Shown here piece after piece: positions 20,668 through 29,117 of a DNA stretch of 64,000 nucleotides. Within the stretch, counting starts at the first letter, position 1. Each line of letters starts with the position of its first letter. Origin of the DNA: Bacteroidota bacterium (GTDB lineage Bacteria; Bacteroidota; Bacteroidia; 2-12-FULL-35-15); NCBI GenBank assembly GCA_016707685.1, contig JADJHE010000011.1, positions 62,001 through 126,000 of the forward strand, written 5' to 3'. A program made the position numbers and the translations under genes. The notes below the pieces were generated by a model, which was not told the origin of the DNA, did not search any database, and saw nothing but the letters and a program-made list of their open reading frames with translations.

Positions 20668-21748
20668 GAAAGTTTCTTACTTCATGCCCACCATCCATTA
20701 AATATTTATCCTTTTCAAATAATTTAAGATCGCTAGCCATCATTTCTTTTACTAATTGCTCCAATGTATGTTTTGGTTCCCAACCCATATTTTGTTTTGC
20801 TTTTGAAGCATCACCAATCAATAAATCAACTTCTGTTGGACGGAAATAAGCAGGATCAACTTCTACTAATGTTTTACCGTTAGCTACATTTATTCCTTTT
20901 TCATCTACTCCTTTTCCTTCCCATTTCAATGTAATTCCAACTTCAGCAAATGCTAATTCAACAAATTTTCGTACTGTAATTTTTTTACCCGTAGCGAGTA
21001 CATAATCATCCGCTTCTTTTTGTTGTAACATCAACCACATTCCTTCTACATAATCCTTTGCATGTCCCCAATCGCGCTCTGCATCTAAATTTCCTAAAAA
21101 TAATTTTTCTTGTAAGGCTAAATGAATTTTTGCGGCAGCACGAGTGATTTTTCGTGTCACAAATGTTTCGCCTCTTAAAGGACTTTCGTGATTAAATAAA
21201 ATTCCATTACAAGCGTACATTCCATATGCTTCGCGATAGTTTTTTGTTATCCAAAATCCATAGACTTTTGCTACACCATAAGGAGAACGAGGGTAAAAAG
21301 GAGTTGTTTCTTTTTGAGGAATCTCTTGAACATAACCGTACATCTCGGATGTAGATGCTTGATAAAATTTCGTTTTCTTTTCTAATTTCAAAATACGAAT
21401 CGCCTCCAAAATTCTTAATGTACCAATTGCGTCTGCATTTGCTGTATACTCGGGAGTTTCAAATGAAACCTTTACATGCGATTGAGCAGCAAGGTTGTAA
21501 ATCTCATCAGGTTGTGTTTCTTGAATAATACGGATGATATTCGTTGAATCAGTTAAATCACCATAATGCAAGAAAAACTTTACTTGTTTTTCATGTTGGT
21601 CTTTGTATAAATGATCAATTCGATCGGTATTGAATAAAGAACTTCTTCTTTTAAGTCCATGCACTGTATAGCCTTTGTTTAAAAGGAATTCGGATAAATA
21701 AGCCCCATCCTGTCCAGTAACACCTGTGATTAATGCAACTTTGCTCAT
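20660..21748 (-). CDS. gmd: GDP-mannose 4,6-dehydratase
   Basis: Converts GDP-mannose to GDP-4-keto-6-deoxy-D-mannose in GDP-fucose synthesis. The start is placed at 21748 (MSKVALITGVTGQDG), because this puts the NADP-binding GVTGQDGAYL at residues 8-17 as in the family; 23 additional upstream in-frame codons are unlikely. Other motifs are AAQSHVKVSFETPEYT, the Ser/Thr catalytic STSEMYG and the YxxxK in YPRSPYGVAKVYG. The ending EVDPAYFRPTEVDLLIGD is Gmd-specific. 362 residues. Overlaps fcl by 8 bases. Confidence 0.96.
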   Translation of the reverse strand: MSKVALITGVTGQDGAYLSEFLLNKGYTVHGLKRRSSLFNTDRIDHLYKDQHEKQVKFFLHYGDLTDSTNIIRIIQETQPDEIYNLAAQSHVKVSFETPEYTANADAIGTLRILEAIRILKLEKKTKFYQASTSEMYGYVQEIPQKETTPFYPRSPYGVAKVYGFWITKNYREAYGMYACNGILFNHESPLRGETFVTRKITRAAAKIHLALQEKLFLGNLDAERDWGHAKDYVEGMWLMLQQKEADDYVLATGKKITVRKFVELAFAEVGITLKWEGKGVDEKGINVANGKTLVEVDPAYFRPTEVDLLIGDASKAKQNMGWEPKHTLEQLVKEMMASDLKLFEKDKYLMDGGHEVRNFHE

Positions 21749-21801
21749 AATTAAGTTTGTTTTAGTATGCAATAATACGAAATAAAATCCTATAAAATGC
21801 A

Positions 21802-21839
21802 AAAAAGCCCCTACCAATAAAGGCAGGGGCTTTTTTTTG
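21802..21839 (-). terminator. Hairpin terminator downstream of the 21854 gene
   Basis: Nine-base stem (21808-21816 with 21823-21831, one mismatch) with a 6-base loop, flanked by A6 on the left and T8 on the right, so it could stop transcription in both directions. It separates the T9SS gene from gmd. Confidence 0.8.
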
Positions 21840-21853
21840 TCTTAAAACTGGAA

Positions 21854-22577
21854 TTATTTTGTTAAAACAATTTGTTTTACAATTGTAGTGTTTTCAGAAA
21901 TTAATTTCATTGAATAAACACCAGCTGAATAGTTAGATAAATCAACTAAAGCTGTATTGTTTGTTAATTGAGTAGAAAAAACTACTTCACCAATTACATT
22001 GTACACTTCAACAGTCGTTTTAGCTGCTGTATTCATGTTTACAGTAAACATACCGTTTGAAGGGTTTGGGTAAATGTTCAACATGTTTGCAGCATTGTTT
22101 TCTTGGATATCTGTACAAACCGTTACATTAACTGGAGTCACTTTCGTGTCTAAGCAAGTAGTATACAATCCACTAACGGTATAAAGGGTTGCATTATAAG
22201 TTGCAGCCGTAGCGTATGTGTGTGATCCGTTTACACTAACAGCAAGTGGTGAACCATCAGCATAGTCCCAAGCGTATGTAGAATCCGGTTCAGCATTGAA
22301 GTATACATCAAATGCAGCAGAGTTGTATGTTCTGTTCCCTAAGATAGATGTAGGGGTAGTTGTGTTGGTAAATGTTACTGCTTGTCCAGCACAAATTACA
22401 CTTGGAGAAACTGTAAAGTCATACTGTGTCATCTGGACATGTTACATTTCTTTCAACACTTAAAACGTTTTTGTGCATTTTAGGAGTTGGAAATGGACTT
22501 GATTCCAAGCTTAAGTTTTGAGCAAAAGCCCCAGTTGAGCAAATAAGAAATGCTCCAAATAGTAATTGTGTTTTCAT
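21854..22577 (-). CDS. Secreted PKD-like protein with T9SS type A sorting domain (frameshifted)
   Basis: Signal peptide MKTQLLFGAFLICSTGAFAQ starting at 22577. The frame breaks near 22425-22440, after NVTCPDD; one extra base (or two missing) joins it to QYDFTVSPSVICAGQAVTFTN. The middle ~100 residues resemble a PKD/immunoglobulin-like domain, with YAWDYADGSPLAVSVNGSHTYATAATYNATLYT. The C-terminus is a T9SS type A domain (LNIYPNPSNGMFTVNM, VYNVIGEVVF, YSAGVYSMKL, KQIVLTK). About 240 residues. It is monocistronic, ending in the terminator at 21802-21839. The predicted place is the cell surface; the binding target is not visible. Confidence 0.82.
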
Positions 22578-22740
22578 TTTTAATAGCTTTTTAGGTTTTA
22601 TAGTTACTGAAATGTAAAAGAAAGCCCTAAACACTAATTATTTAGAAAAAGTTTTTTATTATTTATCCCTTGAAATCAGATGAGCGTTAACAAGGATAGA
22701 ATTTTTCAAAAAAAAGGAGCTTAAATAGGAAAACTAGTGT

Positions 22741-23541
22741 TTAAATTACAGAAAACCATCTGTTTAATAGGTTTTCTTTATTGTAAAGAAGTGCATTATT
22801 TGTATCGTAATCAACTACCGATTTTCCTGCTATTTCGCAAATTGCCTGCCCAGCTGCAGTATCCCATTCCATTGTGGGTGCAAATCGTGGATATACATCG
22901 GCCGCTCCTTCGGCTACTAAGCATAATTTTATGGAACTTCCAGTTGAAATAAATTCGATCACTTTATGGATGGTTTTGAGCCCATCTACAAACATTTGCG
23001 TTTCTTCGCTAAGGTGCGATCTGCTGGCAACAACCGTGAATTTTCTGTTAGGATGTTCTATAGGTAATTTTTGGGATTGATTGATTAAGTCTGAAAGGTT
23101 TATTGATGTTGTATAATTAGTTGGAATTTTTAACTTGAAACTTCCAATTCCCTGGGCTGCAAAATAGAGCATTCGGGTTACAGGAATATAAATTACGCCT
23201 AGGATTGATTTTTGTTTGTGTATAAGTGCAATATTGACTGTAAACTCTCCATTGCGTTTGATGAATTCCTTTGTGCCGTCTAACGGATCAACCATCCAAA
23301 AATAGTCCCACTCCTTGCGCTCGCTGTACTCAATGTTTTTACCTTCTTCGCTCAAAATAGGATAGGGCATAACTTTTAAAATATCACAAATAGTATCATG
23401 AGCATTTTTGTCTGCTATTGTTAGCGGAGAATTGTCTGCTTTTTGTTCTACTTCAAACCCTGTATTGTATACTTTCAGGATTTCATCTCCAGCTAATAAT
23501 GAAGCTTCTATTGCTTTTGTTAATAATTGCTTAATATCCAC
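22741..23541 (-). CDS. cysQ: 3'(2'),5'-bisphosphate nucleotidase
   Basis: Hydrolyses 3'-phosphoadenosine-5'-phosphate (PAP), the by-product of PAPS use, in a Mg-dependent, lithium-sensitive reaction. 266 residues. Family metal-binding motifs: SEEG (64-67), DPLDGTKEF (85-93) and WDTAAGQAI (~223). It overlaps the end of deoC by 11 bases, so the two are co-transcribed away from cysC-D-N, which starts ~1 kb off in the other direction. The proximity to sulfate-activation genes fits a PAP/PAPS turnover role; PAP control of sulfate assimilation is established for CysQ. Confidence 0.94.
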   Translation of the reverse strand: MDIKQLLTKAIEASLLAGDEILKVYNTGFEVEQKADNSPLTIADKNAHDTICDILKVMPYPILSEEGKNIEYSERKEWDYFWMVDPLDGTKEFIKRNGEFTVNIALIHKQKSILGVIYIPVTRMLYFAAQGIGSFKLKIPTNYTTSINLSDLINQSQKLPIEHPNRKFTVVASRSHLSEETQMFVDGLKTIHKVIEFISTGSSIKLCLVAEGAADVYPRFAPTMEWDTAAGQAICEIAGKSVVDYDTNNALLYNKENLLNRWFSVI

Positions 23542-24382
23542 CAGCAGTTGTATTAGTGTTTTTTATTCCGTTAATTTCTGAAATTAAATTGTCGACTAAA
23601 CGGCTAGCACCAAAGCGGAATAAGTTAGAATTTAGCCATTCTTTTCCAACAATTTGTTCGGTTAATCGTAAATATTTTGCAGCTGTATCTCCATCTGAAA
23701 TACCACCCGATGGTTTGATTCCACATTTTTTACCTGTTGCAGTATGGTAATCTTTGATAGCTTGAAGCATTACACATATAGCTGGTAATGTTGCATTTAT
23801 TGCCATTTTTCCTGTCGATGTTTTTATAAAATCAGCGCCAGCATAAAGTGCAATATCACTAGCAATTCGGATGTTATCTAATGTTTCTAGTTCGCCTGTT
23901 TCAAGTATAACTTTTAGTGTAGTGTTTTCACAAACTTTTTTAAATGCAGCTACTTCTTCATGAATCAATTCGTACTTCCCTTCGAGAAATTTTCCTCTCG
24001 AAATAACCATGTCAATCTCATCAGCACCCTGTTTAATAGCATACTCAGCTTCTTGTAATCTAATATTTAAAGGAATTTGTCCAGAAGGAAATCCTCCAGC
24101 TACGGATGCTACTTTTTTGTTGCTATTCTTTAATTCATTTTTTGCTACGGATACCAATGTAGGATATACACATACAGCAGCAGTTCCTGAGTCAATTGCT
24201 TTTTTGCACAATTCAATGATACGTTGATCTGTATCTTTTCCCTCCAATGTTGTTAAGTCAACTAGCGATAGTGCGAGTTTTAATTCATCAACACTTGCTT
24301 TTTTTGAATCAATGGATGCAATTATTTTTTCTGTTAAATCAGTATCAATTTTTGGTGATTGAATTTTCTTGTATGTGCTCAT
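23531..24382 (-). CDS. deoC: Deoxyribose-phosphate aldolase
   Basis: Splits 2-deoxyribose-5-phosphate into acetaldehyde and glyceraldehyde-3-phosphate in deoxynucleoside breakdown. The start is at 24382 (MSTYKKIQSPK), giving 283 residues; an upstream extension of 35 codons is not supported. Visible motifs are DLTTLEGKDTD, AVCVYPTLVS, AGGFPSGQ, GADEIDMVI, the Schiff-base Lys in GADFIKTSTGK (~190) and GIKPSGGI. A TACCTTTG -7 box (24387-24394) ends only four bases from the ATG, so the mRNA may have almost no leader. It is followed by cysQ. Confidence 0.94.
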   Translation of the reverse strand: MSTYKKIQSPKIDTDLTEKIIASIDSKKASVDELKLALSLVDLTTLEGKDTDQRIIELCKKAIDSGTAAVCVYPTLVSVAKNELKNSNKKVASVAGGFPSGQIPLNIRLQEAEYAIKQGADEIDMVISRGKFLEGKYELIHEEVAAFKKVCENTTLKVILETGELETLDNIRIASDIALYAGADFIKTSTGKMAINATLPAICVMLQAIKDYHTATGKKCGIKPSGGISDGDTAAKYLRLTEQIVGKEWLNSNLFRFGASRLVDNLISEINGIKNTNTTAGGY

Positions 24383-24386
24383 GAAA

Positions 24387-24394
24387 CAAAGGTA
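24387..24394 (-). promoter_or_regulatory. deoC -7 promoter box
   Basis: Reads TACCTTTG on the minus strand, a full match to TAnnTTTG, four bases before the deoC ATG. No good -33 box is seen. Confidence 0.45.
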
Positions 24395-24409
24395 ATGCAA
24401 AAAAATATT

Positions 24410-24438
24410 TTGTAGTTTAAAAATTAGATTTACATTTG
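24410..24438 (+). promoter_or_regulatory. Promoter of the cys leader-cysC-cysD-cysN unit
   Basis: TTG (24410-24412) and a full-match TACATTTG (24431-24438) are 18 bases apart. Transcription would start near 24443-24446, just before the leader-peptide ATG at 24447. Confidence 0.6.
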
Positions 24439-24446
24439 TAGCAGAA

Positions 24447-24521
24447 ATGAAAACAACAACTTTCCATAAACTTATGAGTACTAGCAACGCAATGATGTGT
24501 TGTATGATGTGCTGTGATTAA
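24447..24521 (+). CDS. Met/Cys-rich leader peptide of the sulfate-activation operon (24 aa)
   Basis: A 24-codon frame that ends MMCCMMCCD-stop: eight of the last nine codons are Met or Cys (Cys codons at 24498-24503 and 24510-24515). It lies between a consensus promoter and a terminator/antiterminator pair in front of cysC. The stop (24519-24521) is five bases before the 5' arm of the antiterminator, so a ribosome that finishes the peptide would cover that arm, while one stalled at the first Cys pair would not. An internal ATG at 24474 is an alternative start. Runs of codons for the operon's end product are the classic mark of attenuation leaders; the assignment is inference but the geometry fits well. 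Confidence 0.8.
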   Translation: MKTTTFHKLMSTSNAMMCCMMCCD

Positions 24522-24526
24522 TTTAC

Positions 24527-24592
24527 GGAAGGACTTGCTATACATATTTGAACTTATTCAAAAGGTCTTTCCAAACAGGTTAGACCTTTTTT
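24527..24592 (+). promoter_or_regulatory. Transcription attenuator (antiterminator/terminator) before cysC
   Basis: Two mutually exclusive hairpins can form. Terminator: 24560-24568 with 24582-24590, nine perfect pairs, then a T run to 24592. Antiterminator: 24527-24536 with 24563-24572, ten pairs including two G-U, which uses up the left arm of the terminator. A third pairing, 24460-24465 with 24527-24532, could block the antiterminator when no ribosome is present. Confidence 0.75.
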
Positions 24593-24608
24593 ATTGTATA
24601 TTTATACT

Positions 24609-25187
24609 ATGAACAATTTATTTCCTACAACAGATATTTTACAACGAGTAGCAAAAGAAAAACTACTTGGCCAAAAAGCTTTTTGTATATGGTTTACTGG
24701 GCTTAGTGGTAGTGGAAAAACCACTATTGCGATTGCTTTAGAAAAAGAGCTTCATTTGAAAGGGATTTTGACACAAGTTTTGGATGGGGATAATATTCGA
24801 GCGGGTATTAATAATAATCTTGGTTTTAGTGAGCCAGATCGCTTGGAGAATATCCGTAGAATAGCAGAAATTACAAAGCTGTTTGTGAATTGTGGTGTAA
24901 TTACAATTTGTTGTTTTGTAAGTCCTACAGAAGAAATTCGTACAATTGCTAAATCAATTATTGGGGAAGATGATTTTGTTGAAGTGTTTGTAAATACTCC
25001 ATTAGCAGTTTGCGAACAACGTGATGTAAAAGGTTTGTATGCAAAAGCACGCAAAGGAGAAATAAAAGATTTTACAGGAATTAGCTCTCCCTTTTGAGGA
25101 GCCTAAAATCCAGCAATTGTACTAAAAACAAATGAGATGACTGTGCAAGAAAGTGTAACAATAATAGTAGCGAAATTGAAATTATAA
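24609..25187 (+). CDS. cysC: Adenylylsulfate kinase (two indels near C-terminus)
   Basis: Phosphorylates adenosine 5'-phosphosulfate to PAPS. The P-loop is GLSGSGKTT (31-39), followed by VLDGDNIR, NNLGFSEPDR, the FVNTPLAVCEQRDVKGLYAKARKGEIKDFTGI lid region. The frame is interrupted by TGA at 25095 and TAA nearby, but reads on in the same frame to a stop at 25185-25187 (NPAIVLKTNEMTVQESV). One extra T in the T4 before 'gagg' and one missing A in the following A4 restore SPFEEPKNPAIVLKTNEM, the normal CysC ending. The start at 24609 lies just after the attenuator; cysD follows after one base. Confidence 0.9.
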
Positions 25188-25188
25188 A

Positions 25189-26094
25189 ATGAAAAATTAC
25201 AACTTAACTCATTTAAAAGAACTTGAAAGCGAAAGCATTTATATTATTCGCGAATTAGCTGCACAATTTGAAAAACCAGCATTGCTTTTTTCGGGAGGGA
25301 AAGATTCAATTGTTTGTTTTCATTTGGCTAAAAAAGCTTTTGCACCAGCAAAAATCCCATTCCCGTTGGTTCATGTAGATACAGGTCATAACTTTCAAGA
25401 AACAATCGTTTTTCGTGATGAGTTAGCCAAAAAATATGGAATTCAGTTGATTGTTGGTTCTGTTCAACAAAGTATTGATGAAGGAAAAGTGCAAGAAGAG
25501 AAAGGATTTAATGCAAGTCGCAATGCACTGCAAACAGTGACATTGTTAGATACCATTGAAAAATATAAGTTTGATGCTTTGATTGGTGGGGCCAGAAGAG
25601 ATGAAGAGAAAGCAAGAGCGAAGGAACGCTTTTTTTCCCATCGTGATGAGTTCGGACAGTGGGATCCTAAAAATCAGCGTCCGGAATTATGGAATTTGTT
25701 TAATGGAAAGAAAAGTATAGGGGAGCATTTCAGAGTATTTCCAATTAGTAACTGGACAGAAATGGATGTTTGGCAATACATCTTGCAAGAACAAATTGAA
25801 ATTCCTTCTATTTATTTTACACATGAGCGTGAATGCTTTGTGCGTGATGGTGTAATTTATGCGCATTCAAATGTTATTCCTTTAAAGCCTACAGAAAAGG
25901 TTGAAAAAATGCAAGTTCGTTTTAGAACAATTGGAGATATCAGTTGTACTGGTGCTGTTTTATCGGCAGCAACTACACTCGAAGAAATTGTAGAAGAGGT
26001 AGCATCTACACGTGTTACGGAGCGAGGCAGTAGAATAGATGACAAACGTTCTGAAGCTGCTATGGAAGATAGAAAAAAGCAAGGGTATTTTTAA
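25189..26094 (+). CDS. cysD: Sulfate adenylyltransferase small subunit
   Basis: Catalytic subunit of ATP sulfurylase, making adenosine 5'-phosphosulfate from ATP and sulfate with the GTPase CysN. 301 residues, normal. The PP-loop is FSGGKDS (34-40) of the N-type ATP pyrophosphatase family; also HVDTGHNFQET, GGARRDEEKARAKERFFS, WNLFNG, FPISNWTEMDVW and the C-terminal RGSRIDDKRSEAAMEDRKKQGYF. One base after cysC and 39 before cysN, under the same attenuator. Confidence 0.97.
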   Translation: MKNYNLTHLKELESESIYIIRELAAQFEKPALLFSGGKDSIVCFHLAKKAFAPAKIPFPLVHVDTGHNFQETIVFRDELAKKYGIQLIVGSVQQSIDEGKVQEEKGFNASRNALQTVTLLDTIEKYKFDALIGGARRDEEKARAKERFFSHRDEFGQWDPKNQRPELWNLFNGKKSIGEHFRVFPISNWTEMDVWQYILQEQIEIPSIYFTHERECFVRDGVIYAHSNVIPLKPTEKVEKMQVRFRTIGDISCTGAVLSAATTLEEIVEEVASTRVTERGSRIDDKRSEAAMEDRKKQGYF

Positions 26095-26133
26095 AATTTA
26101 CATTGAGTCGATTAGACTTTTTAAAAAAGAAGT

Positions 26134-27399
26134 ATGAAAACAGATGGTTATTTAGATATGGATCTTTTACGTTTCACAACAGCAGGTTCGGTTGATGATG
26201 GTAAAAGTACATTGATTGGTCGTTTATTGTATGATTCAAAATCAATTTTTGAAGATCAATACGAAGCTATAAAAGCGACAAGTGAAAAGCGTGGCGAGGA
26301 ATACGTAAACCTTGCTTTATTGACAGATGGCTTGCGTGCTGAACGTGAACAAGGTATTACGATTGATGTTGCATATCGTTATTTTGCAACACCGAAACGT
26401 AAATTTATTATTGCAGATACACCCGGTCATATTCAGTATACACGTAACATGGTTACAGGTGCTAGTACTGCAAATGCTGCCATTATTTTAATTGATGCAC
26501 GCAAAGGTGTTATCGAACAAACAATGCGCCATACTTATATTGCTTCTCTTTTAAGAATTCCGCACGTAATTGTTTGTGTTAACAAGATGGACTTAGTTGA
26601 ATATAAAGAAGATGTTTTTGAACGTATAAAAAAAGATTACGAAGCTTTCGCATCTCAATTGGAAATTACAGATGTTCACTTTTTGCCAATTAGTGCTTTG
26701 AAAGGAGATAATGTTGTTGATTTTTCTAAGAATATGGATTGGTACAAAGGTTCTACATTAATGTATTTGCTCGAAAATTTGCACATTGCAAATGATCAAA
26801 ATCATTCAGATGCTCGTTTTCCTGTGCAGTATGTTATTCGACCAATGAACAATGAATACCACGATTACAGAGGATATGCAGGAAGAGTTGCAGGTGGTAT
26901 TTTCAAAAAAGGAGATGCGATTACCGTTTTGCCAAGTGGCTTCACATCAAAAATAAAGTCAATTGATTTGGATAATAAATCGATTGATGAAGCATTTGCA
27001 CCCATGAGTGTTACCTTAACGTTAGAGGATGAGATTGATATTTCGAGAGGAGATACTTTAGTGAAATCTGAGAATCAGCCAGTTGTAACACAGGATGTAG
27101 AGGTGATGGTATGTTGGTTAAATGAAAAGAAATTACAAGTGAATGGAAAATATGCCTTAAAGCATACAACAAAAGATGTTCGTTGTGTTGTAAAAGAGGT
27201 GCAGTATAAAGTCAATATCAATACACTCGAAAAAATGGAAAGTGATAAAGAGGTTGGCTTGAATGATATTGCTCGATTGACATTACGCTTAACTGCGCCA
27301 ATTGCTATTGATCAATACAAACAAAATCGAATTACAGGAAGTTTGATTCTTATTGATGAAGCAAGTAATGTAACTGTAGGAGCAGGAATGATTGTTTAA
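26134..27399 (+). CDS. cysN: Sulfate adenylyltransferase large subunit (GTPase)
   Basis: EF-Tu-like GTPase that powers APS formation by CysD. Motifs: GSVDDGKST (18-26), the DGLRAEREQGITIDVAYRYF switch region, DTPGH (95-99) and NKMDL (150-154), followed by two beta-barrel domains. 421 residues, so it lacks the CysC kinase fusion found in some NodQ-type proteins, consistent with a separate cysC in the operon. It ends one base before the convergent mgtE stop. No APS/PAPS reductase or sulfite reductase gene is in the window. Confidence 0.96.
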   Translation: MKTDGYLDMDLLRFTTAGSVDDGKSTLIGRLLYDSKSIFEDQYEAIKATSEKRGEEYVNLALLTDGLRAEREQGITIDVAYRYFATPKRKFIIADTPGHIQYTRNMVTGASTANAAIILIDARKGVIEQTMRHTYIASLLRIPHVIVCVNKMDLVEYKEDVFERIKKDYEAFASQLEITDVHFLPISALKGDNVVDFSKNMDWYKGSTLMYLLENLHIANDQNHSDARFPVQYVIRPMNNEYHDYRGYAGRVAGGIFKKGDAITVLPSGFTSKIKSIDLDNKSIDEAFAPMSVTLTLEDEIDISRGDTLVKSENQPVVTQDVEVMVCWLNEKKLQVNGKYALKHTTKDVRCVVKEVQYKVNINTLEKMESDKEVGLNDIARLTLRLTAPIAIDQYKQNRITGSLILIDEASNVTVGAGMIV

Positions 27400-27400
27400 T

Positions 27401-28795
27401 TTATAACAATATTCCTTTTAGGAAAAATAGGGAGAAGGTAAAATAAATTACCAATCCTGTTACGTCTACCAATGTAGCTACAAATGGAGCAGAAGATACT
27501 GCAGGGTCAAAACCCAAGCGTTTTAAAACGAGTGGTAATAGTGATCCCATCATGGTTCCCCATAATACAACTCCCACTAATGAGAAGCCAACTGTGAATG
27601 CAATTAAATACCAATATGGGCCATAATCAGTAACGAAATAGGACCATATTGCTACGCGTGAAAAGCCTATTAAACCTAATAACAATCCTATTGTTAGTCC
27701 AGTGTAAAATTCTTTTTTAAGAATTTTTGCCCAATCGCGAATGCTTATTTCACCCAAAGCAAGTGCACGAATAACAAGTGTAGATGCTTGGGAGCCGCTG
27801 TTTCCTCCACTTGCAATAATCAATGGAATAAACAATGCTAGTATTACAGCTTTTGTAATTTGATCTTCGAAAAAACTCATGGCAGTTGCAGTAAGTGTTT
27901 CACCTAGGAAAAGCAATACCAACCAGCCAGCACGTTTTTTAAACATTTGTACAAATGAGGTATTCATGTATGGCTCTTCTAACGCCTCCATCGCACCCAT
28001 TTTTTGTACATCTTCTGTTTCTTCTTCCCTTCGAACATCTACAACATCATCAATTGTAATTTTACCAACCAATCGTCCTAATGCATCCACAACCGGCACT
28101 GCTACTAGGTTGTATTTGTCCATTACATTGGCTACTTCTTCGGCATCGGTATTGGTTTTTACAGAGATAACTTTTGAGTCGTATATGTCAGCTACCTTTG
28201 AGCGTGTAGGGGAAACAATTAATTTTTTAAGCGGTAATAAACCAACCAATTTTTCGTCATCATCTACAACATAAATAGCATACAACACCTCCGTATCTTC
28301 TGATTGTTCTCTGATTTCACGAACACATTGAATAGCTGTACTGTTTACATGAACACGAACAAACTCTTTGCCCATGATACCACCAGCAGTATTCTCATCG
28401 TAGTTCAATAAGTCTACGATATCGCTCGCTTGTTCACTATCTTCTAATTGTGCTAATACTTCATCTTGAACGTTGTCGGGTAACTCGGCAATAACGTCTG
28501 CCGCATCATCCGTATCCATATTGTCGATTAACTGTTCGGCAATTTCTTTGGAAGTAAGGGAGGCAAGAATCTCTTCACGAACATCCTCTTCCAACTCCAC
28601 CAATACATCGGCAGCAATTTGTTCGTCTAAGTAATTGTAAAGAAATTTTACTTGCTCAAGTTCAAGTTTGTTGAAAATTTCGGCAATATCAGGCGGGTAC
28701 AACTCTTTGAGTTGCGATTCAATAAACGGTTCATCCTTGCTGTCGATAGCAAGTTGTAAGCGTTCAAAAAACTCGTCTGTTAATTCAAATTGCAT
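27401..28795 (-). CDS. mgtE: Magnesium transporter MgtE
   Basis: Mg2+-gated channel of the inner membrane. 464 residues in the usual order: N-terminal helical MgtE_N domain (acidic, with repeated EEI/ELP helices, ~20-130), two CBS domains (~135-255), a plug helix, then five membrane helices (~285-460) with the pore segments PLIIASGGNSGSQASTLVIRALALGEI and SSAPFVATLVDVTGLVIYF. Many Asp/Glu in the cytoplasmic part would bind regulatory Mg2+. It is convergent with cysN. A TACCTTTG box (28817-28824) gives a likely promoter. No Mg2+ riboswitch is visible in the short leader. Confidence 0.95.
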   Translation of the reverse strand: MQFELTDEFFERLQLAIDSKDEPFIESQLKELYPPDIAEIFNKLELEQVKFLYNYLDEQIAADVLVELEEDVREEILASLTSKEIAEQLIDNMDTDDAADVIAELPDNVQDEVLAQLEDSEQASDIVDLLNYDENTAGGIMGKEFVRVHVNSTAIQCVREIREQSEDTEVLYAIYVVDDDEKLVGLLPLKKLIVSPTRSKVADIYDSKVISVKTNTDAEEVANVMDKYNLVAVPVVDALGRLVGKITIDDVVDVRREEETEDVQKMGAMEALEEPYMNTSFVQMFKKRAGWLVLLFLGETLTATAMSFFEDQITKAVILALFIPLIIASGGNSGSQASTLVIRALALGEISIRDWAKILKKEFYTGLTIGLLLGLIGFSRVAIWSYFVTDYGPYWYLIAFTVGFSLVGVVLWGTMMGSLLPLVLKRLGFDPAVSSAPFVATLVDVTGLVIYFTFSLFFLKGILL

Positions 28796-28816
28796 TTGCC
28801 GAAATTAGTTCGGTTG

Positions 28817-28824
28817 CAAAGGTA
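28817..28824 (-). promoter_or_regulatory. mgtE -7 promoter box
   Basis: Reads TACCTTTG on the minus strand (full match to TAnnTTTG), about 22 bases before the mgtE ATG. Confidence 0.45.
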
Positions 28825-28878
28825 ATATTTATACGTATTGGATGAACGATTAACTAAAATTTAAGACATTGATAATCT

Positions 28879-29052
28879 TTAGCCTAATGTAGTAACAGTA
28901 TAGAATAACATCAATATTCCGATTAAAAAAGAGGCTAAAATCAGGAAAAGACCCAATCGCATTTTTTTCGCTTTTTGAGCAGTATAGGTACGAATGAAAA
29001 GCGCAATCAGTAAAGTGATTGCTAAAAATAATATTCCAAATATGATTTCCAT
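28879..29052 (-). CDS. Small membrane protein, 57 aa
   Basis: An unbroken 57-codon frame starting MEIIFGILFLAITLLIALFI. Two hydrophobic segments (about 3-20 and 32-52) are joined by a short basic loop containing TAQKAKKMR, so it would be a two-helix membrane hairpin with the loop in the cytoplasm. It sits between rsmA and mgtE on the same strand as both. I do not recognise a family. The clear amphipathic pattern and positive-inside loop argue that it is a real gene. Confidence 0.6.
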   Translation of the reverse strand: MEIIFGILFLAITLLIALFIRTYTAQKAKKMRLGLFLILASFLIGILMLFYTVTTLG

Positions 29053-29117
29053 TTATTTGAATTTGTGTCCAAAAATAACTAGCAAAATGGAATTAAAACA
29101 TGATAAATAGCAGTGTT

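Noticed and set aside
24383..24608. SAM-type riboswitch upstream of cysC
   Set aside because: No conserved riboswitch core is visible, and the leader peptide with a terminator/antiterminator explains the region better.
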